64,000 nt of DNA from Psychrobacter aestuarii (GCF_904846035.1 NZ_CAJGYT010000001.1:372001-436000); one strand, 5' to 3'. Positions 25,664 to 35,545 are shown, numbered from the stretch's first letter. Translations and numbers: made by a program. Notes: generated from the letters alone by a model not told the origin.

Positions 25664-27562
25664 ATGATGCTATCGCCTTCATCTTCAACCGCTTATCTTC
25701 GCCTATGTGTGCTGAGCGCCCTTAGTGTAGTGGCCCTGCAAGCCAACGCAGCGACCACCGACACGGCTGAAACCGACCAGCCTACCGCTGAGTTTGACGC
25801 CATTGTGGTCACCGCCAACCGCACACCAACCAAAGTCGAAAACACCATCGCCCAAACGCGCGTGATTGATGAAGAAGAACTCAAGCGCTATCAAGGTCAA
25901 AGTGCCCTTGATATCATCAAGCGTCAGCCAGGCGTGACCTTTAAGCAAAACGGTGGCTTGGGTACCGCATCTAACTTTTATGTGCGCGGTTATGATAACC
26001 GACAAATTCTGGTTTTGATTGACGGCATACGCTACAGCTCTGTCAGTCTTGGTGGTGCTGCCCTTAACCTACTGCCCGCCGACCAAATCGAGCGTATCGA
26101 AGTGCTGTATGGCGCATCAGGCTCAAGTATTTATGGCTCAGATGCGATGGGCGGCGTCATTCAAATCTTTACCAAAGGCAATAGCGTCTATAACAACAGC
26201 TTTGCTGTGACTGCTGGCGCGGGCTCGCACGACCACTACACCTATGGCGCGAACGCACAAGTGACCAATGGTGAAGGTACGAGCTTTAGCCTTGCGGCAA
26301 GCCATAACGAGACCAAAGGCATCAATGCCACATTGCCTAGTGCCGATGGCATTTATGGTTATCCTATATACAACAAAGACAATGATGGCTTCGAATCTGA
26401 CAACTTTAGCTTTGCACTGAACCATCGTTTTAACAATGCGCTGATGATGGGTACCAGTGGTCTGTACAGCAAATCAACCACCGAATACGACGACGGCGCG
26501 CTTGATGACGTTTATGCTGACCAAGAAAATGGCGCGTTACAAGCCTATGTCGATTGGCAGTATATGCCTGATGCGTCAGTCAAGCTGCAATACGGCCGCT
26601 CTGTTGATAAGAGTACCTCTTTTGACAGCTTTCCTAGTGTCTTTGACAGCACCCAAGACCAAGTAACCTTGATTGGTAAAAACAAACTGGGCATGGGTCA
26701 AGGCGTTTACGGTGTAGAGTACTTAACGCAAGGGCTAGACAGCACAGGCTACAGTATTGACGACCGTGATGTTAAAAGCGCCTTTGCAGGCTACGTGCTT
26801 GCCAATGACCGCTTTGATGGTCAAGCCAACGTGCGTTACGATGACGACTCACGCTACGGGGACGAAACCACCTACAATCTAGGCGGCGCAGTACATCTCA
26901 GCCCCGATTTTCGTGTTGGCGCAAATTATGCCAAAGGTTTTCGCGCACCGTCTTTTAATGAGCTTAGCCCTGCATACGGTGGTGACTTAAACCTCAGACC
27001 TGAAACCAGCGACAACTACGAAGTATTCGCTCAATATGACGGTCAGTATGATCGCATGAGCCACAACACACGCCTGACAGGCTATCGTAATGATGTTGAC
27101 GACCTGATTGCCTATTCTAACTTCCAAGCAAAAAACATCAATCAAGCCAAAATCGAAGGCGTGTCATTGACCTCTGATTGGGAAATGAACAATTACTTAT
27201 TCGGTGGCAGCTACGACTACCAAAAGGCCAAAGACAACAGTGGCGGCAGCAACGATGGTAAGTTTTTGCCTATCCGCCCTGAACATCAAGGCTTGGTGTA
27301 TGTCGGCTACCGTCTGCCAAGCTTAGATGTGCGCGCCGAATATCAGTACGTTGGCGATTACTACAGCGATGCTGCCAACACGGCTGCCAAAGAAGTTGAG
27401 CATTATGGCTTGCTAAACCTCAGCGGCAACTACGAGCTGTCAGACAATCTGTCAATGAGTGCGCGCTTAAACAACGTCACCAATAAAAAATACGTCACAG
27501 TTCCAGGTTACAACACCGACGGCACCAACTTCTTTACCTCACTCACGTACACGTGGTATTAA
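25664..27562 (+). CDS. btuB: TonB-dependent outer membrane receptor, BtuB-like
   Basis: A 632-residue outer-membrane receptor with signal peptide about 1-29 (SVVALQANAATT), TonB box FDAIVVTANR at about 44-53, a plug domain (QPGVTFKQNGG, YVRGYDNRQILVLIDGIRY, YGSDAMGGVIQIFTKG) and a 22-strand-type barrel ending in the aromatic FTSLTYTWY. The plug motifs and the length are close to BtuB (about 614 residues), so cobalamin or a related corrinoid is the likely substrate. Substrate prediction in this family is weak, and the lack of a visible cobalamin riboswitch leaves this open. It is monocistronic with its own terminator. Confidence 0.82.
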   Translation: MMLSPSSSTAYLRLCVLSALSVVALQANAATTDTAETDQPTAEFDAIVVTANRTPTKVENTIAQTRVIDEEELKRYQGQSALDIIKRQPGVTFKQNGGLGTASNFYVRGYDNRQILVLIDGIRYSSVSLGGAALNLLPADQIERIEVLYGASGSSIYGSDAMGGVIQIFTKGNSVYNNSFAVTAGAGSHDHYTYGANAQVTNGEGTSFSLAASHNETKGINATLPSADGIYGYPIYNKDNDGFESDNFSFALNHRFNNALMMGTSGLYSKSTTEYDDGALDDVYADQENGALQAYVDWQYMPDASVKLQYGRSVDKSTSFDSFPSVFDSTQDQVTLIGKNKLGMGQGVYGVEYLTQGLDSTGYSIDDRDVKSAFAGYVLANDRFDGQANVRYDDDSRYGDETTYNLGGAVHLSPDFRVGANYAKGFRAPSFNELSPAYGGDLNLRPETSDNYEVFAQYDGQYDRMSHNTRLTGYRNDVDDLIAYSNFQAKNINQAKIEGVSLTSDWEMNNYLFGGSYDYQKAKDNSGGSNDGKFLPIRPEHQGLVYVGYRLPSLDVRAEYQYVGDYYSDAANTAAKEVEHYGLLNLSGNYELSDNLSMSARLNNVTNKKYVTVPGYNTDGTNFFTSLTYTWY

Positions 27563-27610
27563 GTGCGGTTTATGAGCGCCCATTAAAGCGTATCCGTTAT
27601 TAGTCGTTAT

Positions 27611-27641
27611 AAAAAAGGTCGCCTACAGGTGACCTTTTTTT
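27611..27641 (+). terminator. Intrinsic terminator of btuB
   Basis: AAAAAAGGTCGCC, a 4-nt loop and GGTGACCTTTTTTT form a strong hairpin 50 nt after the stop; it insulates the ahcY promoter downstream. Confidence 0.85.
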
Positions 27642-27699
27642 GTGCCTCTGTACTGCTGATTTGCCGCGCCCAACTTTATTGTGCTGGCTTTTTACATAG

Positions 27700-27728
27700 G
27701 TGACAAAGACCGCGCTATCCATTACAAT
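27700..27728 (+). promoter_or_regulatory. Sigma-70 promoter of ahcY-metF
   Basis: GTGACA (27700-27705), a 17-nt spacer and TACAAT (27723-27728), each 5 of 6 to consensus. The predicted start, near 27735, coincides with the first base of the riboswitch P1 stem. Confidence 0.7.
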
Positions 27729-27735
27729 AACCGCG

Positions 27736-27826
27736 CCGAGGGGTGTTGCGTCATAAAGCATGTTTTTATGTTAGGCTCGGTAGCACAAGTGACGTCATGT
27801 CACGTACTGCAAAACAACGGCACCTG
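27736..27826 (+). promoter_or_regulatory. S-adenosylhomocysteine (SAH) riboswitch
   Basis: The leader shows the SAH riboswitch core: CCGAGGGGTGTTGCG at 27736-27750, AGGCTCGG at 27773-27780 closing the P1 stem (CCGAG/CTCGG), a hairpin GTGAC/GTCAC at 27789-27803 corresponding to P4, and CAACGGCACC at 27815-27824, which can pair with GGTGTTG at 27742-27748 as the pseudoknot. An inner hairpin CATAAA/TTTATG (27752-27770) fills the P2 position. It is placed directly before ahcY, whose enzyme removes SAH, so it should raise ahcY-metF expression when SAH accumulates. The 3' boundary is approximate. Confidence 0.9.
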
Positions 27827-27868
27827 CGTTTTTATTCTTTTTATCATACCAAGCGATAGGAGCATATC

Positions 27869-29293
27869 ATGGACGCAGTGTCGACTACCTCATCTGCCCA
27901 TACCATCGACCCTTCTTTTACCGATTATAAAGTTGCGGACATCAGCCTTGCCGACTACGGTCGCCGCGAGATTAGCCTTGCCGAAGCCGAAATGCCTGCC
28001 CTAATGGGTCTGCGTCGTCGCTATCAAGACGAGCAGCCATTACAAGGCGCCAAAATTCTTGGCTGTATCCACATGACCATCCAGACAGCGGTACTGATTG
28101 AGACCCTAGTCGCCCTCGGCGCTGACGTACGCTGGACCTCATGCAACATCTTTTCAACCCAAGACCACGCGGCGGCAGCGATTGCAGCAGCGGGTATTCC
28201 TGTATTTGCTTGGAAAGGCGAAACCGAAGAAGAGTACGAGTGGTGCTTGCGTCAGCAGCTGCATGTGGGCGGCGAAGACCCAGGCAAGCTATGGGATGCC
28301 AACCTTATCCTAGATGACGGCGGCGATTTGACCGCACTGATTCATAACGACTACGCACAGATGCTAGACACCATCCACGGCATCTCAGAAGAGACCACCA
28401 CGGGCGTGCATCGTCTGATTGACATGTACAAAAAAGGCACGCTAAAAGTCCCTGCCATCAATGTCAATGACGCGGTCACCAAGTCAAAAAATGACAACAA
28501 ATACGGCTGCCGCCACAGTCTAAATGACGCCATCAAGCGCGCAACCGACATGTTCCTAGCAGGTCGCCGCGCATTGGTCATCGGTTATGGCGATGTGGGC
28601 AAAGGCTCTGCGCAAAGCCTACGTCAGGAAGGCATGATTGTACGCGTCTCAGAAGTCGATCCTATCTGTGCCATGCAGGCATGTATGGACGGCTACGAAG
28701 TCCTGTCTCCTTACGTTGACGGCGACAGCACAAAAGGCGCTGACAGCATCAACACCCGCTTGCTAGAAGACACTGACCTTATCGTCACCACTACAGGCAA
28801 CTACCACGTGTGTGACAAACACATGCTGGCTGCACTAAAACCAGGTGCCGTCGTGTGTAACATCGGTCACTTTGACACCGAGATTGACACTCAGTTTATG
28901 CGTGACAACTGGCGCTGGGTTGAGATTAAGCCGCAAGTACACCAAGTGTTCCGCTCAGATGACGACAACGATTACCTCATCTTGCTGGCCGAAGGTCGCC
29001 TTGTGAACCTCGGTAACGCCACAGGTCACCCATCACGCGTGATGGACGGCTCATTTGCCAACCAAGTCTTGGCACAAATGTACTTGTACGAGCAAAAATT
29101 CGCCGAATTGCCTGTTGATGAGCGTTTTGACAGCTTGTATGTTAAAGTCTTACCTAAGAAACTGGACGAAGAAGTGGCCGCCGCTATGGTTGCAGGCTTC
29201 AACGGTACCTTGACCAAGCTGACGCAGAAGCAGGCGGATTACATCGGCGTGCCTGTCGAAGGCCCATTCAAGCCTGATGAGTATAAATACTAA
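27869..29293 (+). CDS. ahcY: S-adenosylhomocysteine hydrolase AhcY
   Basis: Reversibly hydrolyses SAH to adenosine and homocysteine, keeping methyltransferases free of product inhibition. It is 474 residues, with the bacterial-type insertion ([12 protein letters not shown] to [14 protein letters not shown] region). The NAD-binding motif is [15 protein letters not shown], and [14 protein letters not shown] and the C-terminal KPDEYKY, which reaches the neighbouring subunit in the family, are present. GGAG lies before the ATG. Expression is probably set by the SAH riboswitch in the leader. metF follows after 17 nt. Confidence 0.98.
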   Translation: MDAVSTTSSAHTIDPSFTDYKVADISLADYGRREISLAEAEMPALMGLRRRYQDEQPLQGAKILGCIHMTIQTAVLIETLVALGADVRWTSCNIFSTQDHAAAAIAAAGIPVFAWKGETEEEYEWCLRQQLHVGGEDPGKLWDANLILDDGGDLTALIHNDYAQMLDTIHGISEETTTGVHRLIDMYKKGTLKVPAINVNDAVTKSKNDNKYGCRHSLNDAIKRATDMFLAGRRALVIGYGDVGKGSAQSLRQEGMIVRVSEVDPICAMQACMDGYEVLSPYVDGDSTKGADSINTRLLEDTDLIVTTTGNYHVCDKHMLAALKPGAVVCNIGHFDTEIDTQFMRDNWRWVEIKPQVHQVFRSDDDNDYLILLAEGRLVNLGNATGHPSRVMDGSFANQVLAQMYLYEQKFAELPVDERFDSLYVKVLPKKLDEEVAAAMVAGFNGTLTKLTQKQADYIGVPVEGPFKPDEYKY

Positions 29294-29310
29294 GACTAAG
29301 GAGCGCGACG

Positions 29311-30159
29311 GTGAGCAAGCCCGCTTTTTCTTTTGAGTTTTTCCCTGCAAAGACCGACCAAGGACACGACAAGCTCCTCAGTACGTATGATGAGCTCAAT
29401 CAGCTGGCGCCTGCCTACTTTTCAGTGACCTATGGTGCTGGTGGTTCTACACGCAGCCGCACCATCAACATTGTTGAGGCCTTGTGCGCGCGCGGGGAGA
29501 CCGAGATTGCCCCGCACCTATCGTGTATTGGTGATGATAAAGCACAAATCGCTGAGCTGCTTGAGCATTACAAAAGCTTGGGCATCAAACGCTTGGTCGC
29601 GCTGCGCGGTGACTTGCCATCGGGTCAGGTCGGCATGGGGCAACTGCCCTTTGCCCTTGACTTGGTCAAGTTTATTCGCGAAGAGACAGGCGACTATTTT
29701 CATATCGAAGTGGCGGCATATCCTGAGATGCACCCACAGGCACGCAACTTTGCCTTTGATATTGATAATTTGGTCAATAAGTATCAAGCGGGCGCAAATG
29801 CCGCCATTACGCAATTTTTTTATAATGCTGACAGCTATCTGTACTTACGTGATGCCTTAGAGCAGCGCGGGATAGATACCAATGCCCAGCCGCTGATTGC
29901 AGGCATCATGCCGATTACCAACTCAAGCAATATCTTGCGCTTTGCCGACAGCTGCGGCGCGGATATTCCGCGCTATGTGCGCAAACAGCTTGCCGACTTT
30001 GGCGATGACCGTAAGGCGATTCGCGAGTTTGGCTTTGATGTGGTGTATCGTCTGTGCGAGCGTCTGGTGAGCGAGGGCGTACCTGCGCTGCATTTTTATA
30101 CCATGAACAAGGTTGAGCCAAACAAGCGCTTAGTACAAGCGCTTGGTCTGACGGACTAA
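29311..30159 (+). CDS. metF: 5,10-methylenetetrahydrofolate reductase MetF
   Basis: FAD enzyme that makes 5-methyltetrahydrofolate, the methyl donor for methionine synthase; together with AhcY it serves the methyl cycle. Starts with GTG (read as Met), supported by AAGGAGCG 6 nt upstream. It is 282 residues, a TIM barrel with FSFEFFPAKTDQG near the N-terminus, YFSVTYGAGGSTRSRT, and ALRGDLP and GANAAITQFFYN farther along. The catalytic Glu is in FEFFP. It is cotranscribed with ahcY (17 nt apart), an arrangement expected for SAH-riboswitch operons, and is followed by a terminator. Confidence 0.97.
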   Translation: MSKPAFSFEFFPAKTDQGHDKLLSTYDELNQLAPAYFSVTYGAGGSTRSRTINIVEALCARGETEIAPHLSCIGDDKAQIAELLEHYKSLGIKRLVALRGDLPSGQVGMGQLPFALDLVKFIREETGDYFHIEVAAYPEMHPQARNFAFDIDNLVNKYQAGANAAITQFFYNADSYLYLRDALEQRGIDTNAQPLIAGIMPITNSSNILRFADSCGADIPRYVRKQLADFGDDRKAIREFGFDVVYRLCERLVSEGVPALHFYTMNKVEPNKRLVQALGLTD

Positions 30160-30188
30160 AGCACATGCTGTTGTGATGGCATCGAAAA

Positions 30189-30219
30189 GCTGGCATTTTT
30201 AGCAATGCCAGTTTTTTTT
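30189..30219 (+). terminator. Intrinsic terminator of ahcY-metF
   Basis: CTGGCATT, a short loop, AATGCCAG and eight Ts lie 30 nt after the metF stop. The remaining 250 nt before rsmE hold no other clear feature. Confidence 0.85.
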
Positions 30220-30475
30220 GGTTTGGGGCAAAAGATACCACCTGTCCGCTTTACGCCTTATTGCGCGATAGTAATTCGCCGCACTGGTTGACGTATAAAA
30301 ATGACTGCGGCGTATTTTTTTGTAGTAGGCTGTCTGCCAAAGCGGTGGCAATATAGTGCGCTTATTTTGCAGCGGTATTCGTAGCACGCATACTATTTCG
30401 TAAAAATCGCTAATTTTACTAACAAATGCTTGGTTATTTTGCTATTCTTTTTTTATTGTGACTCTTGGAGAAATT

Positions 30476-31312
30476 GTGCGACGTTTTTTTTATGCGCCTG
30501 ACACTGAGGCATCGTTGACCACTACCGCGCTTGGTGAGGTCGTCACCTTACCTGAAAGCGTACAGCACCACTGGTGCCGTGTGCTGCGGGCCGCAGTCGG
30601 TGACCAAGGTATGTTATTCGATGGTTTTGGCGGCGAGTATCTGGTCGAGCTTGAGCAGATCAGTAAAAAAAGTGCCACCGTGCGCTTGCTTGAGGCGCAC
30701 GATATTGAACGTACTGCGCCAATGCTCAGTAAAATTGCGCTGGTCATGAGTCGCGGCGACCGTATGGACTATGCGATTCAAAAGGCGACCGAGCTTGGGG
30801 TCAGCGCGATTCAGCTGTTAAGCAGCCATCATGGTGAAGTGACGCTAAAACCTGCGCAAGTCGAAAAAAAGCTGCTCCACTGGCAACAAGTGGCGCTCTC
30901 TGCCTGTGAGCAATGTGGTCTGAACCGCCCGCCGCTGATTATCGCCCCGCAGCCGATTGACAGCTGGCTGGCAGCTGACACGAGTGGGACGGGTTTTGCG
31001 GTCAGTGAGGTTGTCGCACCTTTGGCACCCTCGCCTTATTATCAGCAGCTGCTGCGACCAGCGGATATGCGGGTGCTACTGAGCGTGCCCGCCGCGGGCG
31101 CACCTGCCACGCCGCCGTCATTAAAAAGCCTTATGCAACAAGATACCCCTTATATTGAGCTGCTCATTGGCCCTGAAGGCGGTTTGAGCGAGGCTGAACA
31201 TGAGCAAGCGTATGGCGCAGGCTTTGAGCCGTGGCAAATCGGCGCACGCGTGATGCGTACTGAGACAGCGCCTGTGGTGGCATTGGCCAGTTTGCAGGCA
31301 TTATTGATATAA
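30476..31312 (+). CDS. rsmE: 16S rRNA (uracil1498-N3)-methyltransferase RsmE
   Basis: SPOUT-family methyltransferase that makes m3U1498 in 16S rRNA. The knot motifs are LIGPEGGLSEAEHEQA and IGARVMRTETAPVVAL; GDRMDYAIQKATELGV is a third signature. I start it at the GTG at 30476 (MRRFFYAPDTEASL) because GGAG lies 7 nt before it and RsmE proteins open this way; the earlier in-frame GTG at 30458 adds only six residues. That gives 278 residues, somewhat longer than E. coli (243) owing to an insertion near residues 165-215. Confidence 0.94.
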   Translation: MRRFFYAPDTEASLTTTALGEVVTLPESVQHHWCRVLRAAVGDQGMLFDGFGGEYLVELEQISKKSATVRLLEAHDIERTAPMLSKIALVMSRGDRMDYAIQKATELGVSAIQLLSSHHGEVTLKPAQVEKKLLHWQQVALSACEQCGLNRPPLIIAPQPIDSWLAADTSGTGFAVSEVVAPLAPSPYYQQLLRPADMRVLLSVPAAGAPATPPSLKSLMQQDTPYIELLIGPEGGLSEAEHEQAYGAGFEPWQIGARVMRTETAPVVALASLQALLI

Positions 31313-31573
31313 GTGATTGGTATACAATACAGATATAAAGTAAAACCACCTTGATGTTGCCTGATAGCCATCCGTTGTCTTATGACACACAGGCACAAAG
31401 TGGACTCCTGATTGATTTTTTTGTGACATTTTCGGTATTTTTATGAATTGTCAGCAATCGTTTGCGGCGGCATAAAAATACCCTAACCGTGCTGTTTTTA
31501 CCTTGGTAAGGATGCAAAGGCAAAACCGCGCACGACAGATAAGCGTGTCTATTATCTTGTATGGGTTTATATT

Positions 31574-33286
31574 ATGAAGGAATTCATCCCCCTCGCTGCC
31601 TCAACCAAAGAACAACTGCTCACTGCCTTATGCAGTCGTTTTGAAGATGCCATATTTATCTTAGATGCCAACTTGCGCTATATGTGGGTCAATGCCGCCT
31701 ATGAGGTGATGATTGGTCATACTGAAACGTTTTTGGCAGGTCGCCCACTGGGTATTTACGCTCAAGAATTTTTGGGCGAAAAAGAGAGACGTATTTTGAA
31801 AGACATTGCCTACCGTTTGGATGAGCATGGTTATTATCAAAATAACTTGTCCATGACCACCCGCTACGGGCAGACTTTAGACTGTCATCTGACCTTTCGC
31901 CGTATCGAGCTTGAGGACAGCTATTATCATATCGGTATGGTCAAAGACACGTGCCCAAAAATCGAAACCACCGAGCGCGTCTCGCACTTGAGTAACTACG
32001 ATGAATTAACGCAGCTGCCCAATCGTAGGGTGTTTTTGAGTCAAACCAGCGAGCTGCTTTTGGACAGTTACCGCGAGGTGGTGGTGGTACGATTGAACAT
32101 CGACCACTACCGTATGCTCGCCAATACTTTGGGGCAAGACCACGCTGACGAATTGGTACAAGCGTTTGCCGCGCGCGTGAATGCTTTAAAATTGAACAAT
32201 TTGTACTGTTTTTCACACTTTGGCGGCGATGATTTTGCTCTGCTCTTTGAGTTCACCGATGCCAACTTGGTGCGCAATGAGTTGGACGGTCTGATGCAGA
32301 TGTGTGAGCGACCGTTCGTGACCAACAAGCATCCCATTTACCTCAAAGTCTCAGTCGGCATCAGCTACGCCCCCAATGACAGCAAGCAGATGCTGCAACT
32401 GCTACAGCACGCTGAGAAGGCAATGCAGTACGTCAAGCAGCAAGGCGGCGATGATATCTTTTGGTACAACCCGCAGCTGGATGTGGACAATGACCAGCGC
32501 TTGCAGCTGGAGGCGGAGCTGCGCGGCGCGATTCAAGGGGCGGAGTTTGAGCCGTATTATCAGCCCAAAGTGGACTTGATGACAGGTAATATTGTCGGTT
32601 TTGAGGCGTTGGTGCGCTGGCGGCATCCCACACGCGGTCTGCTAAAGCCGAACCACTTTATCGAAGCCATCATCAAGCACAAGCTGTCTTTTGATTTGTT
32701 TTCGCAGATGGCGATTCAGATTGCCAAGCAGCTCAATACCTGGCTTGGCATGGGATTTTGTCAGCATGTGTGTATCAATGCCGAGGCGGCTGAATTTAGC
32801 CAGCCGAACTTTTTTGATTTTATCAGTAAACTGCTGGCAGAATATCGCATCTACCCTGAGCAGCTGCACATTGAGATGACCGAATCATCCCTTATGCATC
32901 GACACAGCAGCGTACAGCATCAGCTGTCAAAAATTAAGAACTTGGGCGTCAAACTGGCGCTTGATGATTTTGGTACAGGTTATGCGTCGCTCAGCTACTT
33001 GCAAGAGTATGATTTTGACTTTATTAAAATAGACAAAAGTTTTATTTCAAAAATCATTTCTGATCCGACTCAGCATGCCATTGTAAAGGCGATTTTGGAC
33101 TTAGCAAAAGCACTTGATATGGGTGTGGTTGCAGAAGGCATTGAGACCGAGGCGCAATACGCCCTGTTAAAAGACGTTGGCTGCCAATACGGGCAAGGCT
33201 ACTGGTTTGGCAGACCTGTATCAGCGGCGACCGCCACACAGCTGCTCGAAGCACAGCACGCCGTGCCTAATCCAAAAGACACGTAA
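31574..33286 (+). CDS. PAS-GGDEF-EAL cyclic-di-GMP protein, probable phosphodiesterase
   Basis: A 570-residue cytosolic signalling protein with no membrane segment: PAS-like domain about 15-125, GGDEF domain about 135-300, EAL domain about 312-560. The GGDEF site reads HFGGDDFALL (217-221), so the signature Glu is Asp, and no RxxD inhibitory site lies before it; cyclase activity is doubtful. The EAL site looks complete: Glu344 in FEALVRW, Asn402, Glu434 in HIEMTES, Asp464-Asp465 in DDFGTGYASLSYL, Lys485 in KIDKSF and Glu521 in AEGIET. It probably degrades cyclic-di-GMP, perhaps under control of the PAS and degenerate GGDEF domains. It is monocistronic. Confidence 0.88.
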   Translation: MKEFIPLAASTKEQLLTALCSRFEDAIFILDANLRYMWVNAAYEVMIGHTETFLAGRPLGIYAQEFLGEKERRILKDIAYRLDEHGYYQNNLSMTTRYGQTLDCHLTFRRIELEDSYYHIGMVKDTCPKIETTERVSHLSNYDELTQLPNRRVFLSQTSELLLDSYREVVVVRLNIDHYRMLANTLGQDHADELVQAFAARVNALKLNNLYCFSHFGGDDFALLFEFTDANLVRNELDGLMQMCERPFVTNKHPIYLKVSVGISYAPNDSKQMLQLLQHAEKAMQYVKQQGGDDIFWYNPQLDVDNDQRLQLEAELRGAIQGAEFEPYYQPKVDLMTGNIVGFEALVRWRHPTRGLLKPNHFIEAIIKHKLSFDLFSQMAIQIAKQLNTWLGMGFCQHVCINAEAAEFSQPNFFDFISKLLAEYRIYPEQLHIEMTESSLMHRHSSVQHQLSKIKNLGVKLALDDFGTGYASLSYLQEYDFDFIKIDKSFISKIISDPTQHAIVKAILDLAKALDMGVVAEGIETEAQYALLKDVGCQYGQGYWFGRPVSAATATQLLEAQHAVPNPKDT

Positions 33287-33373
33287 ACGCGCACAGTCGC
33301 TATTTTGCTTGCGCGCTATAAAGCACTTTTTAAGCCGTATATCATTGCCATAATCGCTAGTAATCCTATGCAA

Positions 33374-33406
33374 GCGCAGTATCGCTCATTCGATACTGCG
33401 TTTTTT
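33374..33406 (+). terminator. Intrinsic terminator of the c-di-GMP gene
   Basis: CGCAGTATCG, a 6-nt loop, CGATACTGCG and six Ts form a perfect 10-bp hairpin. Confidence 0.88.
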
Positions 33407-33624
33407 ATAGAACTTTAGTTTGTTTTAAATAGCTTACCGCAAGACCAATGGTCACTTACGACAAAAAAATGCAATACGGTCGTGTGACTTATCAGTTTGG
33501 CGGCTCATCTTGCACCCGTCCTGCACAATGCCTATCGTTAATACAGATTTTTATGGCAGGTATGCCGCTTAGCGCGTGACTACGGTGCGCTTTTTTTGTC
33601 CTTACCTGCCCCACCCTCCACAAT

Positions 33625-33658
33625 GCGCCACCTTATCATGACAACAATCACGTGGCGC
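33625..33658 (+). repeat. Hairpin in the leader of acyl-CoA dehydrogenase 1
   Basis: GCGCCAC at 33625-33631 and GTGGCGC at 33652-33658 can pair around a 20-nt loop, ending 12 nt before the AAGGA ribosome site of the downstream gene. The rest of 33407-33681 holds a weaker AGCGC/GCGCT hairpin with seven Ts near 33570-33598, which may be a second terminator, and no ORF. Confidence 0.4.
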
Positions 33659-33681
33659 TTTGGTACTTTAAGGATATGAGC

Positions 33682-35475
33682 ATGCAGTACACCGCCCCTT
33701 TACGTGATATGAAATTTGTCATGCATGAGCTGCTTGAGAGCGAGCGCCATTACAGCAGCATACCTGATTTTCAAGACACCGACCGTGAGCTGATGGACAG
33801 CCTGTTTGAGGCGGGAGCGAGCTTTGCGCAAAAAGTGATTTCGCCATTGAACCAAAGCGGTGATGCTGAGGGCTGCACGTTTAATGATGGGCAAGTGACC
33901 ACACCATCAGGGTTTAAGGACGCTTATCAGCAGTATTGCGAGCTCGGTTTTCCTGCCCTATCTGCCGAAGAGGATTTTGGCGGGCAAAACTTGCCTATCT
34001 CAGTATCTACGGTGATTAACGAGATGATGGGCACGGCGAACTGGTCGTTTTCGATGTATCCTGGGCTGTCGCACGGCGCGATACAGACCATCGAGCACCA
34101 CGGCACCGATGCTCAAAAAGCCACGTATTTAGAAAAAATGGTCACGGGCGAATGGTCGGGCACCATGTGTCTGACTGAGGCGCAAGCGGGGTCGGATTTG
34201 GGCATCATCACCACCAAAGCCGTGCCCAATGACGATGGTACATACCAAATCACAGGGCAAAAAATCTTTATCTCCGCAGGTGAGCATGACCTAACGGACA
34301 ACATCATCCATATCGTACTTGCCCGCCTGCCCGACGCCCCAAAAGGTACCAAAGGCATCTCGCTGTTTATCGTGCCTAAAGTCTTGGTCAATGAGGATGG
34401 CACGCTGGGCGCGCGCAATCAGCTGAGCTGCGGCGCGATTGAACACAAAATGGGCATCAAGGCATCGGCGACGTGCGTGATGAACTTTGATGGCGCGACA
34501 GGGTACCTTATCGGTGCAAAAAACCGTGGTCTGGCGTGCATGTTTACCTTTATGAACGTCGCGCGTCTGGGTACAGCACTTCAAGGCGTGGCAGCCGCAG
34601 AATATGCCTTCCAAGGGGCGCTGGCGTATGCTAAAGACCGCCAAGCCATGCGCGCGCTATCAGGGGCAAAAGCGCCCAAGCAGCCTGCCGACCCCATCAT
34701 CGTCCATCCTGCAGTACGCGGTATGCTTTTGACTGCCAAAGCCTTTGCCGAAGGCGGACGCGCGTTGGTGTATTACTTGGCGCAGTTTGCCGATACGGTA
34801 GCCAAAGGCGATGACAAGGCGCGCCGTGAGGCAGATACCATGCTGTCCTTATTAACCCCGATTGCCAAGGCGTTCTTGACCGAGACGGGCTATGAAGCCG
34901 CCAACCATGGGGTACAGGTGTTTGGTGGGCACGGCTATATCAGCGAATGGGGTATGGAGCAAAACGTCCGCGATACGCGCATTGCTTGTCTGTATGAAGG
35001 CACAACTGAGATTCAAGCGCTTGATTTGCTAGGACGTAAAGTTATCGGCTCACAAGGCAAAATGCTGACCCCTTTTACCCGTATGATTGCTGAGTTTTGC
35101 GAGGCGCACGCGGACAATGATGAGATGGGACAGTTTATCCGTCCGCTGGCGCGTCTTAATGCCGAATGGTCAAACGTCACCTCACGCATCGCCATGCAAA
35201 CGACCGAAACCCCTGATGCCATCGGCGGCGCGGCGGTCGATTATCTGTACTTTAGTGGCTATGTGACCTTGGCGTATTTGTGGGCAAAAATGGCGCTCAT
35301 CGCACAAACGGCACTGGCTGAGGGCACGAGCGAAACAGGCTTTTATGATGCCAAAATTAAGACCGCGCAGTTTTATTTTGCCAAGCTGTTACCGCGCGCG
35401 CGTACCCACGTGCAGCGTATCGATTCAGGCGTCGAGCCGTATATGAGTATGCGCGTTGAGCAGTTCGCGTTTTAG
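33682..35475 (+). CDS. Acyl-CoA dehydrogenase, 600-residue C-terminal-extended type (copy 1)
   Basis: FAD-dependent dehydrogenase for the first step of fatty acyl-CoA beta-oxidation. Signatures are MCLTEAQAGSDLGIITTKAV, KIFISAGEHDL and GGHGYISEWGMEQNVRDTRI. The probable catalytic base is Glu439 in YEGTTEIQALDLLGRK. The C-terminal extension past the core is typical of the about 600-residue FadE1/FadE2-like enzymes of pseudomonads. I chose the ATG at 33682 (MQYTAPLRDMKF), 7 nt after AAGGA, giving 597 residues; an upstream frame reaches 33652. A second gene with the same layout lies 230 nt downstream, so the pair arose by duplication. Confidence 0.92.
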   Translation: MQYTAPLRDMKFVMHELLESERHYSSIPDFQDTDRELMDSLFEAGASFAQKVISPLNQSGDAEGCTFNDGQVTTPSGFKDAYQQYCELGFPALSAEEDFGGQNLPISVSTVINEMMGTANWSFSMYPGLSHGAIQTIEHHGTDAQKATYLEKMVTGEWSGTMCLTEAQAGSDLGIITTKAVPNDDGTYQITGQKIFISAGEHDLTDNIIHIVLARLPDAPKGTKGISLFIVPKVLVNEDGTLGARNQLSCGAIEHKMGIKASATCVMNFDGATGYLIGAKNRGLACMFTFMNVARLGTALQGVAAAEYAFQGALAYAKDRQAMRALSGAKAPKQPADPIIVHPAVRGMLLTAKAFAEGGRALVYYLAQFADTVAKGDDKARREADTMLSLLTPIAKAFLTETGYEAANHGVQVFGGHGYISEWGMEQNVRDTRIACLYEGTTEIQALDLLGRKVIGSQGKMLTPFTRMIAEFCEAHADNDEMGQFIRPLARLNAEWSNVTSRIAMQTTETPDAIGGAAVDYLYFSGYVTLAYLWAKMALIAQTALAEGTSETGFYDAKIKTAQFYFAKLLPRARTHVQRIDSGVEPYMSMRVEQFAF

Positions 35476-35512
35476 TAGCGCCTATTTTTAGTACGCTTGG
35501 TATTTATCACAA

Positions 35513-35545
35513 TAGCGGCACTCTAAATGGGTTGCCGCTTTTTTT
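35513..35545 (+). terminator. Intrinsic terminator of acyl-CoA dehydrogenase 1
   Basis: AGCGGCA, a 12-nt loop, TGCCGCT and seven Ts lie 38 nt after the stop and separate the two paralogous dehydrogenase genes into two units. Confidence 0.82.
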
